Made by a program: the position numbers and the translations under genes
NCBI GenBank assembly: GCA_963728045.1
Contig: CAVSIE010000002.1
Coordinates: forward strand, 1,240,001 to 1,304,000
Reading direction: 5' to 3'
From: VRUE01 sp963728045
Lineage (GTDB): Bacteria > Actinomycetota > Thermoleophilia > Solirubrobacterales > 70-9
Length of the DNA: 64,000 bases
Shown here: piece after piece, positions 1 to 8,240 of the stretch
How the letters are laid out: each line of letters opens with the position of its first letter
How positions within the stretch are numbered: the first letter of the stretch is position 1
Notes under the pieces: generated by a model
Told to the model about the DNA's origin: nothing
The model's database searches: none
What the model saw: the letters and a program-made list of their open reading frames with translations, nothing else

Positions 1-615
1 ACGTTCGAGATCTTGAAGTCTGTGCCGATCGGGCCGGTGCGGGTCGAGGCTGAGGTGGTGCGGCCGGGGCGGCGGGTGCAGATGGTCGAGGCGTCGCTCT
101 CCAACGATGAGGGCGAGTTGGTTCGGGCGCGGGGGTGGCGGTTGCGGACCGGTGCGATCGAGGTGCCAGAGGAGGCTTCCGAGCCCGCGGCGCCGCCGGG
201 GCCCGAGCAGGGCTCCGAACCGGAGTTCTTCGCCACTGGGGATTCGGTCGGCTACCACACGGCGATGGAGTGGAAGGCGATCTCTGGGGAGTTCCTGAAG
301 CCAGGGCCGGCGACCGTTTGGATGCGGATGCGCCACCCGCTCCTCGCCGGCGAGGAGCCCTCGCCCCTGCAGCGCACGCTGATCGCCGCCGACGTCGGCA
401 ACGGGATCAGCGCCGTGCTCGACTGGCGCAGCCACCTCTTCATCAACGTCGACCTCACCCTCCACCTCGAGCGGATGCCGCGGGGAGAGTGGGTCTGCGT
501 CGACGCCACCACGCTGCCGCAGGCGAACGGGATCGGCACCGCCGAGTCCGTCCTCTCCGACGAGGACGGGCGCATCGGCCGCGCCGCCCAAACGCTGCTG
601 CTCAGCGCGCGGTAG
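1..615 (+). CDS. Thioesterase-like (TesB-type acyl-CoA thioesterase) family protein, 5' partial
   Basis: The reading frame is open to the first base of the window (residues TFEILKSVPIGPVRVEAEV), so the start lies upstream and only the C-terminal ~204 residues are visible. The pattern fits the double-hotdog thioesterase-like family: a beta-rich N-part (VRVEAEVVRPGRRVQMVEASL, split here as VRVEAEVVRPG and RRVQMVEASL), a linker rich in Pro/Glu, then a second hotdog with the segment DVGNGISAVLDWRSHLFIN and a closing strand ending in LLLSAR. Such proteins hydrolyse or bind acyl-CoA thioesters in the cytoplasm. The specific substrate cannot be told. It converges with the MFS gene downstream (6 bp between stops). 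Confidence 0.7.
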   Translation, partial: TFEILKSVPIGPVRVEAEVVRPGRRVQMVEASLSNDEGELVRARGWRLRTGAIEVPEEASEPAAPPGPEQGSEPEFFATGDSVGYHTAMEWKAISGEFLKPGPATVWMRMRHPLLAGEEPSPLQRTLIAADVGNGISAVLDWRSHLFINVDLTLHLERMPRGEWVCVDATTLPQANGIGTAESVLSDEDGRIGRAAQTLLLSAR

Positions 616-621
616 CCGGCT

Positions 622-1812
622 TCAGCCGGTCGAGCGCTCGGCGAGCAGGGTCCGGCTCAAGCTCGAAACCATCAGCGCGACAGTCGCCGCGGAGACGAGC
701 GCGAGCAGGGCGGAGGCGAGGAAGGCGCCCTCGTAGCTGGCGAACGCGGCGATCAGTCCGGAGAGGGGGGCGCCGAGGCCGATGCCGGCGTCGAAGAAAG
801 CGGTGAAGGTGCCGAGGGCGGCGCCGCGACGGGTCTCGGGGACGCGGCTGATAACGATCAGCGAGAGCGCGGGGTAGAGCAGCGAGAAGGCGACGCCCAT
901 CGTCAGCGCCCCCGCGAGGGCGACCTCGAGGCTCTGGGCCAGGCCGATCGTGGCCAGGCCGACAGCCTCGACCACCGCGGCGGCGATCGCCACACGAGCC
1001 GGGCCGATCCGGTCGGGCAGGCCGCCGCCGACCAGGCGGGTCAGCACCACCATCGTCGCGAAGGCGCCGAACACGGTGGCGCCGTGGCCGACCCCGCGTT
1101 CGTCGAGGTGGAGGATGACGAAGGTGGCGAGCGTCGCATAGCCGATCGAGGAGAGGGCGAGGGCGGCGCCGGGCCGCAGCGCCTCGTTGGCGATCAGCGG
1201 GTTGCGCTCACTGCTGGCGAGGGGCCGAAAGGGGTCTGGCACCCGGATCGCGATCGCCGCGCCGAGCAGCGGCGCGATCCCGGCGCAGATCCAGACCAGG
1301 GTGTAGCTGGACGCGTTCAGCACCACCTCGCCGATCAGCGGTCCGACGCTGAGCGCCGCCCAGACGGCGAGGCCGTAGAGGCCGATCACGCGGCCGCGCC
1401 GGCCCGGCGGCGCCAGGTCGACGATCCAGGCCGAGCCCGCCGTGAACACCGTCCCCTCGCCGACGCCGAGCACCAGCCGGGCGAAGATCAGCCCCGGAAT
1501 GCCCAGCGGCAGCAGGTAGAGGAAGCCGGAGACCGCGACCAGCAGCGCGCCCATCAGCACCGTTCTTCTGCGCCCGCGGTGGTCGGCGAGGCGGCCGGCG
1601 AAGGGGCGGAAGAGCAGGCCGGTGACCGCGAAGGCGCCGACCACCACGCCGACGGCAATGTTGCCGCCGTCGAGCGGGCCGTGCACGTAGCGGGGCAGGA
1701 CCGGCAACACGGCGCCGACCGCGAGCAGGCAGAAGAAGGTGACGGCGAAGATGCCGGCGAAGGCGATCCCAGGCCGCTCGATCGGCGCGGTCGCTGTGGC
1801 TGCCGAGCTCAT
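622..1812 (-). CDS. MFS transporter
   Basis: A 396-aa polytopic protein with about twelve hydrophobic segments and the MFS loop 2-3 signature GRLADHRGRRRTVLMG near residues 74-89; the second half repeats a weaker version (GGGLPDRIGPARV). Major facilitator permeases move small solutes or drugs using the proton gradient in the inner membrane; the arrangement resembles drug-efflux members (PF07690), but the substrate is not visible. Its ATG overlaps the stop of the HAD phosphatase gene by 4 bp, so the two are probably co-transcribed and translationally coupled. Confidence 0.85.
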   Translation of the reverse strand: MSSAATATAPIERPGIAFAGIFAVTFFCLLAVGAVLPVLPRYVHGPLDGGNIAVGVVVGAFAVTGLLFRPFAGRLADHRGRRRTVLMGALLVAVSGFLYLLPLGIPGLIFARLVLGVGEGTVFTAGSAWIVDLAPPGRRGRVIGLYGLAVWAALSVGPLIGEVVLNASSYTLVWICAGIAPLLGAAIAIRVPDPFRPLASSERNPLIANEALRPGAALALSSIGYATLATFVILHLDERGVGHGATVFGAFATMVVLTRLVGGGLPDRIGPARVAIAAAVVEAVGLATIGLAQSLEVALAGALTMGVAFSLLYPALSLIVISRVPETRRGAALGTFTAFFDAGIGLGAPLSGLIAAFASYEGAFLASALLALVSAATVALMVSSLSRTLLAERSTG

Positions 1813-2594
1813 CGCAGCAGGTCGCCGAGGTCGTCGATCGTGTGATCCGGTTGCGGCTCGGCCCGGTCCGCCTCCTCGCGGGATGTCGCGCCGGTGAGGA
1901 CGAGGATCGTCTCCAGGCCGGCCCGCCTGCCGCCCTCGATGTCGGAGGCGATCCGGTCGCCGACCATTGCCACCCTCGTGGCGTTCGGGATCAGGGCCCG
2001 GGCCTGATCGAACAGATGCGGTTCAGGCTTCCCGCCCGTCTCTGCTCGCTTGCCGGAGGCCGTCTCGACGGCCGCCAGCGTGGCGCCGGTTCCCGGCCAG
2101 GCCCCTCCCGGCATCGGCAGCGTCGGGTCGCGGCTGGTTCCGAACAGCTTTGCCCCTCGTTGCAGGGCGCGCGTAGCCGTCAGCAGCTCGGCGTAGTCGA
2201 ACTCGCGGTGGGCGGAGACGACTACCGCGTCGGCGCCCGCCCCAGCCTCGCCGTCCAGCAGCTTCAGCCCTGCCGCGGCGACGGCCTCCTTGAAGCCGGG
2301 CGCTCCGATCACGAAGGCGGCGCCGCCGGTCCCGACGCTGTCGGCTGCCAGCCGGGCGGTCGCCTCGCCACCGGTGATCACCCGCTCGTCTGCGACCTCG
2401 ATGCCCGCCTCACGCAGGCGCGTCGCATAGGAGGCCGGTCTCCGCACCGAGTTGTTGGTCACGAAGACGATCTCCTTGCCGGCTGCGAGCAGAGCGCTCA
2501 GCGCCTCGACCGCGCCCGGCAACAGCTCGCGCCCCTCCCAGACGACCCCGTCGAGGTCGACCAGAAAGCCGTCGAAGTCGTCCGCGAGCGCCAT
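1809..2594 (-). CDS. HAD-IIA family phosphatase (NagD / phosphoglycolate phosphatase-like)
   Basis: A 261-aa HAD-superfamily subfamily IIA hydrolase. Motif I is DLDGVVW (nucleophile Asp and acid/base Asp), motif II is the VTNNS segment, a GKPEP motif supplies the conserved Lys, and motif IV is GDRIASDIEGG. These enzymes dephosphorylate small metabolites such as phosphoglycolate or nucleotides. An ATG 21 codons upstream (2657) is in frame but would put the start inside the divergent ABC gene; the start at MALADDFDGF (2594) gives the normal family length. It is the first gene of a two-gene operon with the MFS transporter. Confidence 0.85.
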   Translation of the reverse strand: MALADDFDGFLVDLDGVVWEGRELLPGAVEALSALLAAGKEIVFVTNNSVRRPASYATRLREAGIEVADERVITGGEATARLAADSVGTGGAAFVIGAPGFKEAVAAAGLKLLDGEAGAGADAVVVSAHREFDYAELLTATRALQRGAKLFGTSRDPTLPMPGGAWPGTGATLAAVETASGKRAETGGKPEPHLFDQARALIPNATRVAMVGDRIASDIEGGRRAGLETILVLTGATSREEADRAEPQPDHTIDDLGDLLR

Positions 2595-2655
2595 CGCGAG
2601 CAGGCTATCTACGGACCGCAGCGCCCAACTGCTCGCCTCGATACGGTGCTTGTGC

Positions 2656-3390
2656 ATGAGCCAGTCGAACGGGCAGGTGGTGGTCGCCTCCGACGTCTCG
2701 CGCCGCTATGGCGAGGGGGCGGCGGCGGTCGACGCCCTCGTCGGCGTCAGCACCAGCTTCGAGCGCGGGCGCTTCACGGCGATCATGGGGCCATCGGGAT
2801 CGGGCAAGTCGACCCTGATGCACATCCTCGCCGGCCTCGATAAGCCGACCTCCGGCACAGTCACCCTCGACGGCGACGAGATCACCGCCCTCGACGACGG
2901 CGACCTGACCAAGCTGCGCCGCGACAAGCTCGGTTTCGTCTTCCAGTTCTTCAACCTGCTGCCGGTCCTCACCGCCGAGGAGAACCTGGTGCTGCCGCTC
3001 TCGATCGCCGGTCGCAAGCCGGACGGGGAGTGGCTTGAGCAGCTGGTGCGCACGGTCGGGCTGGAGGATCGCCGCACCCACCGGCCTTCCGAGCTCTCCG
3101 GCGGCCAGCAGCAGCGCGTCGCGGTCGCCCGGGCGCTGGTCTCCAAACCGGCGGTGGTCTTCGCCGACGAGCCGACCGGCAACCTCGACTCGAAGGCGAG
3201 CGCCGAGGTCCTGCACCTGCTGCGCCAGGCGGTCGACGAGTTCGGCCAGACGGTGATCATGGTCACCCACGACCCGGCCGCCGCGGCCCACGCCGACCGC
3301 TTGATCACCCTGCGCGACGGGCGCATCGTCCACGACGCCGCCCCCGGCTCGGCCGACGCGGTGATCGAGTTGATGAAGACGATCGCCTAG
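2656..3390 (+). CDS. ABC transporter ATP-binding protein (MacB/LolD type)
   Basis: A 244-aa nucleotide-binding subunit: Walker A GPSGSGKST, Q-loop in FVFQFFNLLPVL, signature LSGGQQQRVAVARAL, Walker B VVFADEPTGNLD and H-loop VTHD. The FNLLP and EPTGNLDSK segments are typical of the MacB/LolD/FtsE branch, which energises mechanotransmission-type exporters rather than classical transport. The start MSQSNGQVVV is chosen because it matches family length; longer in-frame extensions run into the divergent HAD gene. The permease follows 33 bp downstream, so they form one exporter operon. Confidence 0.92.
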   Translation: MSQSNGQVVVASDVSRRYGEGAAAVDALVGVSTSFERGRFTAIMGPSGSGKSTLMHILAGLDKPTSGTVTLDGDEITALDDGDLTKLRRDKLGFVFQFFNLLPVLTAEENLVLPLSIAGRKPDGEWLEQLVRTVGLEDRRTHRPSELSGGQQQRVAVARALVSKPAVVFADEPTGNLDSKASAEVLHLLRQAVDEFGQTVIMVTHDPAAAAHADRLITLRDGRIVHDAAPGSADAVIELMKTIA

Positions 3391-3423
3391 CGGCGTGTCC
3401 TGTCCTGTGACATCGGCCGGGAA

Positions 3424-5976
3424 ATGACGCGGCTCGCGGTCAAGAGCCTCTGGGCGCGCAAGGTCCGCGCCCTGACGACGACCCTGGCTGTGGTGATCGG
3501 CGTCGCCTTCGTCGCCGGCACCTACATCCTCACCGACACCACCTTTGCCGCCTTCGACGAAATCTTCGAAGACTCGCTGGCGAAGACCGACGTCGTGATC
3601 ACCGCCAAGGACGCGGTGCGCCAGGAAAGCGGCGAGGCGCCCAGCTTCAAAGCGACGGTGCTGCCGAAAGTGAAGCGAGTGCCCGGAGCGCGGGTGGCGT
3701 CGGGTCAGATATTCACGCCGGGCGGGCTCTTCGACGCGAAGAACGAGCAGATCGGGACCCAGTTCGCGCCCAAGTTCATCACCTCGATCCTTCCCGACGC
3801 CCTTGAAACGCAGACCTACGTCGAAGGCAGGGCGCCGCGCAACGCCAGGGAGGCGGTGCTCGACGAGAGCGCCGCCGAGGAGGCCGGCATCGGGCTCGGC
3901 GACACGCTCAAGCTGGCCTCGGTCGAACGGGTCGCCGCCTACCGGGTGGTCGGGCTGACCAAGCTCGGCGAGGCCTCCTGGGGGGGCGCCAGCATCGCCG
4001 GGCTGATCCTTCCCGAGGCGCAGCGGATCACCGACAAGCGCGGCGAATTCGACCAGATCGCGATCGCCGCCAAAGAGGGCGTGTCCGAAGAGACGCTGAA
4101 GCGGCGCGTCCAGCGCGTCACGCCGTCGTCGCTGCTGGTCGAGACGGCCAAGGAGAACGCCGAGCGCAACTCCGATCAGATCCGTGACGACCTCGGCTTC
4201 CTGCGGATCGCGCTGCTGGTCTTCGCCTTCGTCGCCCTCTTCGTCGGCGCCTTCCTGATCTTCAACACCTTCTCGATCACCGTCGCGCAGCGGGTGCGAG
4301 AGTTCGGCATGTTGCGCACGCTCGGCGCCGACCGGCGCCAGATCCTCAGCTCGGTCGTGGTCGAGGCGCTGGCGATCGGCCTGCTCGGGGCGCTGCTCGG
4401 GCTCGCCGGGGGCTACGCGATCGCCGTCGGCCTCAACGCCCTCTTCGTCGCGATCGGGATCGACCTGCCGACCACCGCCCTGGTCACCAAGGACCGCACG
4501 ATCGTCATCTCGCTGCTGATCGGCATCGGCATCACCCTGGTCTCCTCCTTCATTCCGGCGCTGCGTTCGACCCGGGTGCCGCCGATCGCAGCGATGCTGG
4601 CGCTGGAGCTGCCCACCAGCCGGCGCCGCGGCATCGTCTACGCCGCGATTGCGGTGCTGCTCGGCATGGCGGGCATGGCGATGGTCTTGGCCGGCCTCTT
4701 CGGCAGCGCCAGCGGCGGCAGCGCCGCCGGCCTGATGGGCGGCGGCGCGGTGGCCGTCCTGCTCGCGGTCTCTCTCTTCAGTCCGCGCCTGGTGCGCCCC
4801 CTGGCCTCGCTTGCGGGCCGGCCCCTCGAGCTGCTGCGCCGGCTCACCGGGCGCCTTGCCCGCGAGAACACCCAGCGCAACCCCGCCCGCACCGCGGTCA
4901 CGGCGGCGGCGCTGATGATCGGCCTCGCCGTCGTCGCCTTCGTCACCGTCTTCGCCGCCGGCATCAAGAGCTCGATCGCCTCCGCGATCGACGAGAACTT
5001 CCAGGGCGAGCTGGTGATCCAGAACTCCGACGGCTTCTCGCCGATCTCTCCCCGCGCCGCCGATGCTGCGCGTGGGGTGGAAGGGGTCGAGCTGATCGCG
5101 ACCCTGCGCTCGGTCCAGGCGAAGCTGGTCGGCGGCGACGGCGGCAAGCCGCGCGTCACCTCGCTTGACCGCGACGCCGACAGGGTGCTGACGATCGACT
5201 GGACTGAGGGCGGGCCCGAGGTGCTGCGGGGCCTCACCGACCGCCAGGTTGTCCTCGACAAGTCCTTCGCCAACAGCAACGACATCGAGGTCGGGGACAG
5301 GATCAGGTTCCTGACCCAGATCGGGGAGCGCCCCCGCATGCGCGTGGTCGGCGAGTTCGAAGACAAAGTCGAACTGCTCGGCAGCGCGATCGTCACCCCG
5401 CGGCTGATGGCGACCGCGTTCGACCAGCGCGACGACGTGATCGACTTCGTCAAGCTGGCGTCGGGGGCCGACGCGGAGGCCGTGCAGGCGGAGCTGTCGA
5501 AACTGATGGAGCGCGAGTTCCCCACCGCTGAGGTCCGCAGTCAGCAGGAGCTGAAGGAAAACCAGGAAGAACAGATCAACCAGCTGCTCGGGTTGATCTA
5601 CGCGCTGCTGGCGCTGGCGATCATCGTCTCGCTGTTCGGCATCGCCAACACGCTGGCGCTCTCGATCCACGAGCGGACCCGCGAGCTGGGGATGCTGCGG
5701 GCGATCGGCATGTCGCGGCGCCAGGTGCGGACGATGATCCGCTACGAGGCGGTGATCACGGCGCTGATCGGCGCCCTGCTCGGGATGGTGATCGGGGTGA
5801 TCTTCGCGGCGCTGATCGCGCAACCGCTGGAGGAGGAAGGCTTCGCCCTCTCCTACCCGGTCGGGGAACTGGTCCTGCTGCTCGTCTTCGCCGCCTTTGC
5901 CGGCGTCCTCGCGGCGATTCCGCCTGCCCGCCGCGCCTCCAGGCTCAACGTCCTCGAAGCCCTCCAGTACGAGTAA
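3424..5976 (+). CDS. FtsX-like ABC transporter permease
   Basis: An 850-aa membrane protein with two MacB-core-plus-FtsX repeats. The N-terminal helix (VRALTTTLAVVIGVAFVAGTYIL region) precedes a large extracytoplasmic domain, three helices near 260-390, then a second set with a periplasmic domain near 490-690 and three final helices. The segments RVREFGMLRTLGADRRQI and RTRELGMLRAIGMSRRQV are duplicate FtsX signatures. Such double-FtsX permeases export lipids, peptides or drugs with the adjacent ATPase. Its TAA stop lies inside the inverted arm of the repeat element at 5974-6076. Confidence 0.9.
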   Translation: MTRLAVKSLWARKVRALTTTLAVVIGVAFVAGTYILTDTTFAAFDEIFEDSLAKTDVVITAKDAVRQESGEAPSFKATVLPKVKRVPGARVASGQIFTPGGLFDAKNEQIGTQFAPKFITSILPDALETQTYVEGRAPRNAREAVLDESAAEEAGIGLGDTLKLASVERVAAYRVVGLTKLGEASWGGASIAGLILPEAQRITDKRGEFDQIAIAAKEGVSEETLKRRVQRVTPSSLLVETAKENAERNSDQIRDDLGFLRIALLVFAFVALFVGAFLIFNTFSITVAQRVREFGMLRTLGADRRQILSSVVVEALAIGLLGALLGLAGGYAIAVGLNALFVAIGIDLPTTALVTKDRTIVISLLIGIGITLVSSFIPALRSTRVPPIAAMLALELPTSRRRGIVYAAIAVLLGMAGMAMVLAGLFGSASGGSAAGLMGGGAVAVLLAVSLFSPRLVRPLASLAGRPLELLRRLTGRLARENTQRNPARTAVTAAALMIGLAVVAFVTVFAAGIKSSIASAIDENFQGELVIQNSDGFSPISPRAADAARGVEGVELIATLRSVQAKLVGGDGGKPRVTSLDRDADRVLTIDWTEGGPEVLRGLTDRQVVLDKSFANSNDIEVGDRIRFLTQIGERPRMRVVGEFEDKVELLGSAIVTPRLMATAFDQRDDVIDFVKLASGADAEAVQAELSKLMEREFPTAEVRSQQELKENQEEQINQLLGLIYALLALAIIVSLFGIANTLALSIHERTRELGMLRAIGMSRRQVRTMIRYEAVITALIGALLGMVIGVIFAALIAQPLEEEGFALSYPVGELVLLLVFAAFAGVLAAIPPARRASRLNVLEALQYE

Positions 5977-6076
5977 GCGGGCCTGCCGCCAGCGCATCTC
6001 TGCGTCCTCGGTCGCTCGCGTGCAGAGCACGCCACGCTCCCTGCGTCCTTGATCTGCTTGACCGCAGACCCGCTTA
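5974..6076. repeat. Gene-end palindromic element, copy A
   Basis: Inverted arms 5974-5986 and 6064-6076 match at 12 of 13 positions, and each begins with the TAA stop codon of the flanking convergent gene (the FtsX permease and csoR). Between them is the core shared with copies B and C: GCGTCCTCGGTCGCTC, a small hairpin GCGTGC-AGA-GCACGC, then CGCTCC and CTGCGTCCTTG. The layout suits a bidirectional transcription terminator, although no U-tract is present. The conserved core shared by unrelated loci suggests a dispersed repeat family. Confidence 0.8.
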
Positions 6077-6358
6077 TCGGCGGAGCAGGCGGGTGACCGC
6101 GCCCATCAACTCCTCCGTGCGGTCCTGCTGCTCCGCTTTCGGTGCGCCCAGGACACAACTGGCGGCGTGGTCGGTGAGCAGCTCCAGCGCCACCTTGTCG
6201 AGCGCGGCCTGGATCGCGGTGACCTGGGTGACGACGTCGATGCAGTAGCGGTCCTCCTCGACCATCCGCTCGACGCCGCGCACCTGCCCCTCGACTCGCC
6301 GCAGCCGCTTCAGCACCGCCTCCTTGTTCTCGGTGTAGCCCCGGGTCTTCTCGCTCAC
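6074..6358 (-). CDS. csoR: CsoR-family copper-sensing transcriptional repressor
   Basis: A 94-aa four-helix DUF156 repressor starting at a GTG that overlaps the stop of the DUF4396 gene by 4 bp. The Cu(I) ligand set is intact: C39, H64 and C68, with the same 25- and 4-residue spacing as C36/H61/C65 in the characterised mycobacterial CsoR. RRVEGQVRGVERMVEEDRYC is the family signature in the first helices. It probably represses its own operon through the palindrome at 6983-6999 and releases DNA when it binds Cu(I). Copper rather than another metal or persulfide is inferred from the ligands. Confidence 0.92.
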   Translation of the reverse strand: MSEKTRGYTENKEAVLKRLRRVEGQVRGVERMVEEDRYCIDVVTQVTAIQAALDKVALELLTDHAASCVLGAPKAEQQDRTEELMGAVTRLLRR

Positions 6359-6972
6359 TGGTGGTGGCTCCTCTCGGTTGTCTCGCCGTGGCCGCCACCG
6401 TCGCCGCCGATCGCCTCGGCGGCGAGCACGATCGCCCCGAACAGCGCCGCGGTGGCGAAGAAGACGGCGGTGGGCTTGGTCGGCAGCCCGCCGTGGATAC
6501 CGGTCTCGTGCATCACCGCATGGCCTTTTCCGCGCCGGATCAGCCAGCGGTTGACGGGCCACGCGGCGAGGCCGGCGACCGCCAGGGCCACCGCCAGCGA
6601 CCCCCAGAAGAGGACGTCTCCGAGGCCCGCCTCCATCGCCCCGGGGATCGCCAGCATGATCGCGTTGTCGACGATCTCCATCGTCGCGATGCTGACCGTG
6701 TCGACGCTGAGCGCGATCGGGGCCACGACCGCGAACGCCATCCCGGCCCGCAGCAGTGGCAGGCTGGTCAGGGTGTAGCCGAAGAGGAAGGCGAGCCCGA
6801 TTGCCAGCGCCACCGTTCCCAGGTTGGAGAAGCCGAGCGCGGCGCCGATCGCCATTCCCAGCACCTCGCCGATCGCGCACCCGGTCAGGCAGTGCAGGGT
6901 GGCGCTCGCCGCCATCGCGGTCAGCGCCGAGCCCTCGGTCGGCATCTCGTGGTGGTGTGCGGGAGCGTCCAT
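6355..6972 (-). CDS. DUF4396 integral membrane protein, putative copper-responsive
   Basis: A 205-aa protein with about five hydrophobic segments and a His-rich N-terminus (HHHEM at residues 7-11). The conserved DUF4396 block HCLTGCAIGEVLGM has two Cys and a His that could bind metal, and the C-terminal tail contains His (GHGETTERSHHQ). It is the first gene of the operon with csoR and has a CsoR-type operator 10 bp before its ATG. A role in copper handling (export, buffering or delivery) is inferred from context; the biochemical function of DUF4396 is not established from sequence. Confidence 0.8.
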   Translation of the reverse strand: MDAPAHHHEMPTEGSALTAMAASATLHCLTGCAIGEVLGMAIGAALGFSNLGTVALAIGLAFLFGYTLTSLPLLRAGMAFAVVAPIALSVDTVSIATMEIVDNAIMLAIPGAMEAGLGDVLFWGSLAVALAVAGLAAWPVNRWLIRRGKGHAVMHETGIHGGLPTKPTAVFFATAALFGAIVLAAEAIGGDGGGHGETTERSHHQ

Positions 6973-6982
6973 CGGGTCCAGT

Positions 6983-6999
6983 ATACCCCCCAGGGGTAT
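6983..6999. promoter_or_regulatory. CsoR-type operator palindrome
   Basis: ATACCCC (6983-6989), spacer CCA, GGGGTAT (6993-6999): perfect 7-bp arms of the GC-core/TAT-flank type bound by CsoR. It lies 10 bp upstream of the DUF4396 ATG on the minus strand and probably overlaps the promoter or transcription start of the DUF4396-csoR operon. Confidence 0.8.
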
Positions 7000-7003
7000 C
7001 AGA

Positions 7004-7104
7004 CCTGAGTCAGGTGGTCAAGCAGATCAAGGACGCAGGGAGCGAAGCGTGCTCCGCACGTGAGCGACCGAGGACGCAGATATGCGCCGACCACATGACT
7101 CAGG
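7004..7104. repeat. Gene-end palindromic element, copy B
   Basis: Arms 7004-7019 and 7089-7104 match at 15 of 16 positions. Read on the minus strand, the first arm begins with the TGA stop of the esterase gene; the core then repeats copy A almost base for base, including CTGCGTCCTCGGTCGCTC, hairpin GTGC-GGA-GCAC, CGCTCCCTGCGTCCTTG and ATCTGCTTGACC. Here the flanking genes are in tandem, not convergent, so it would separate the esterase transcript from the DUF4396-csoR promoter. Confidence 0.8.
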
Positions 7105-8155
7105 AGAGGCTCATGCGCAGCGCTCCGGCCACCTCCAGCATCGCCGCGCGGGAGGTGCGGCTGACCGCGATCAGGTTGGCGAAGCTGTGCACCAGGCCGG
7201 GGTGGCGCCTCAGGGCGACGCGGACGCCGGCCGCGCGCATCCGCTCGGCGTAGGCCTCGCCCTCGTCGCGGAGCGGGTCGAAGCCGGCGGTGGCGACATA
7301 GGCCGGGGGAAGGCCGGAGAGGTCATTGGTCCTCAGCACCGAGACGCGCGGGTCCTCGGCGGCTCTGGCATCCGGCAGGTAGTGGCCCTCGAACCAGTCC
7401 ATGTCGGCCTTGGTCAGTAGGAATCCTTTCGCGAAGAGCCGCCGCGACTCGCTGTCCTCGGCGTCGGTCACTGGGTAGATCAGCAGCTGCATCGCCGGGT
7501 CCGGTCCGCCGGCGTCACGAGCGAGGACGCTGACCACGGCCGCCAGGTTGCCTCCGGCGCTCTCGCCTCCGACGGCGATGCGACGGGGGTCGGCGCCCAG
7601 CCCCACCGCCTGTTCGGCTGCCCAGGCGAACGCGGCAAAGGCGTCCTCGACTGCGGCTGGGAACGGGTGCTCCGGCGCCAGCCGGTAGTCGACCGAGAGC
7701 ACGAGGACGCCGGCGTTGGCGGCGAGGAAGCGGCATGCCCCGTCGTGTGTGTCGAGGTCGCCGATCACCCAGCCGCCGCCGTGGAAGTAGACGAGCAGGG
7801 GCATCGGCCCCTCCGCCTTCCCTGGGGGTGTGTAAAAGCGCATCGGAATCGGCCCGGCTGGGCCTGGCAGCTCCAGGTCTTCGACCCGAGCCATCGGCAG
7901 CTTCGGTCCGCCTACCGCTTCGGACCCCGCCCGGCTCATCGCCCGTGCCTCTTCCGGTGGCGCGCATTCGGTGATCGATTCGCTGCCCGCCCATGCCGAG
8001 AGCCGGATCAGCGCCTGGATGTCGCTCGCCAGCACCTGGCCGTCGAGCTCCGGTGGGCGGCCGAAGAGCACTCGCTGCACAGGCGCCGGCAGTCCGCAGC
8101 CGACCTTCAGCACCCGGTGCTCGGCCTGCGGTGAGAGGCGGGGGAGCTCGACCAC
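7100..8155 (-). CDS. Alpha/beta hydrolase, hormone-sensitive-lipase-like esterase
   Basis: A 351-aa esterase of family IV. It has the oxyanion motif HGGGW, the nucleophile elbow GESAGG, the conserved segment DYRLAPEHPFP, and the acid/base residues in FDPLRDEGEAYAERM and the final HSF. The N-terminal cap helices precede EDLELPGPAGPIPMRFYTP. A GTG at 8155 is chosen because an ATG at 8218 would place the perfect operator at 8177-8202 inside the gene; no strong ribosome site is seen for either. It is divergent from the P450 gene, so both may act on one lipophilic substrate under shared control. Confidence 0.85.
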   Translation of the reverse strand: MVELPRLSPQAEHRVLKVGCGLPAPVQRVLFGRPPELDGQVLASDIQALIRLSAWAGSESITECAPPEEARAMSRAGSEAVGGPKLPMARVEDLELPGPAGPIPMRFYTPPGKAEGPMPLLVYFHGGGWVIGDLDTHDGACRFLAANAGVLVLSVDYRLAPEHPFPAAVEDAFAAFAWAAEQAVGLGADPRRIAVGGESAGGNLAAVVSVLARDAGGPDPAMQLLIYPVTDAEDSESRRLFAKGFLLTKADMDWFEGHYLPDARAAEDPRVSVLRTNDLSGLPPAYVATAGFDPLRDEGEAYAERMRAAGVRVALRRHPGLVHSFANLIAVSRTSRAAMLEVAGALRMSLS

Positions 8156-8176
8156 GTCGCCGGGCAGGCTATGCGA

Positions 8177-8202
8177 TTCGTGTGAGACAGATCTCACACG
8201 AA
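8177..8202. promoter_or_regulatory. Perfect 11-bp inverted-repeat operator between esterase and P450
   Basis: TTCGTGTGAGA (8177-8187), spacer CAGA, TCTCACACGAA (8192-8202). The 26-bp palindrome lies 21 bp before the esterase GTG and 38 bp before the P450 ATG. Size and symmetry fit a dimeric TetR- or GntR-type repressor; no regulator gene is adjacent, although four TetR genes lie at 58752-61554. Confidence 0.75.
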
Positions 8203-8240
8203 AGCGCCACTGCCGCACTAGCCTCTCTGGGAGAGGCGCG

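Noticed and set aside
2605..6030. Very long open frame antisense to the ABC exporter genes
   Set aside because: It is low-complexity Arg/Asp/Gly/Gln-rich and mirrors codon bias of the real genes on the other strand; high-GC DNA often gives such frames. The same applies to antisense frames at 10525-13275, 17461-20361 and 45933-48158.
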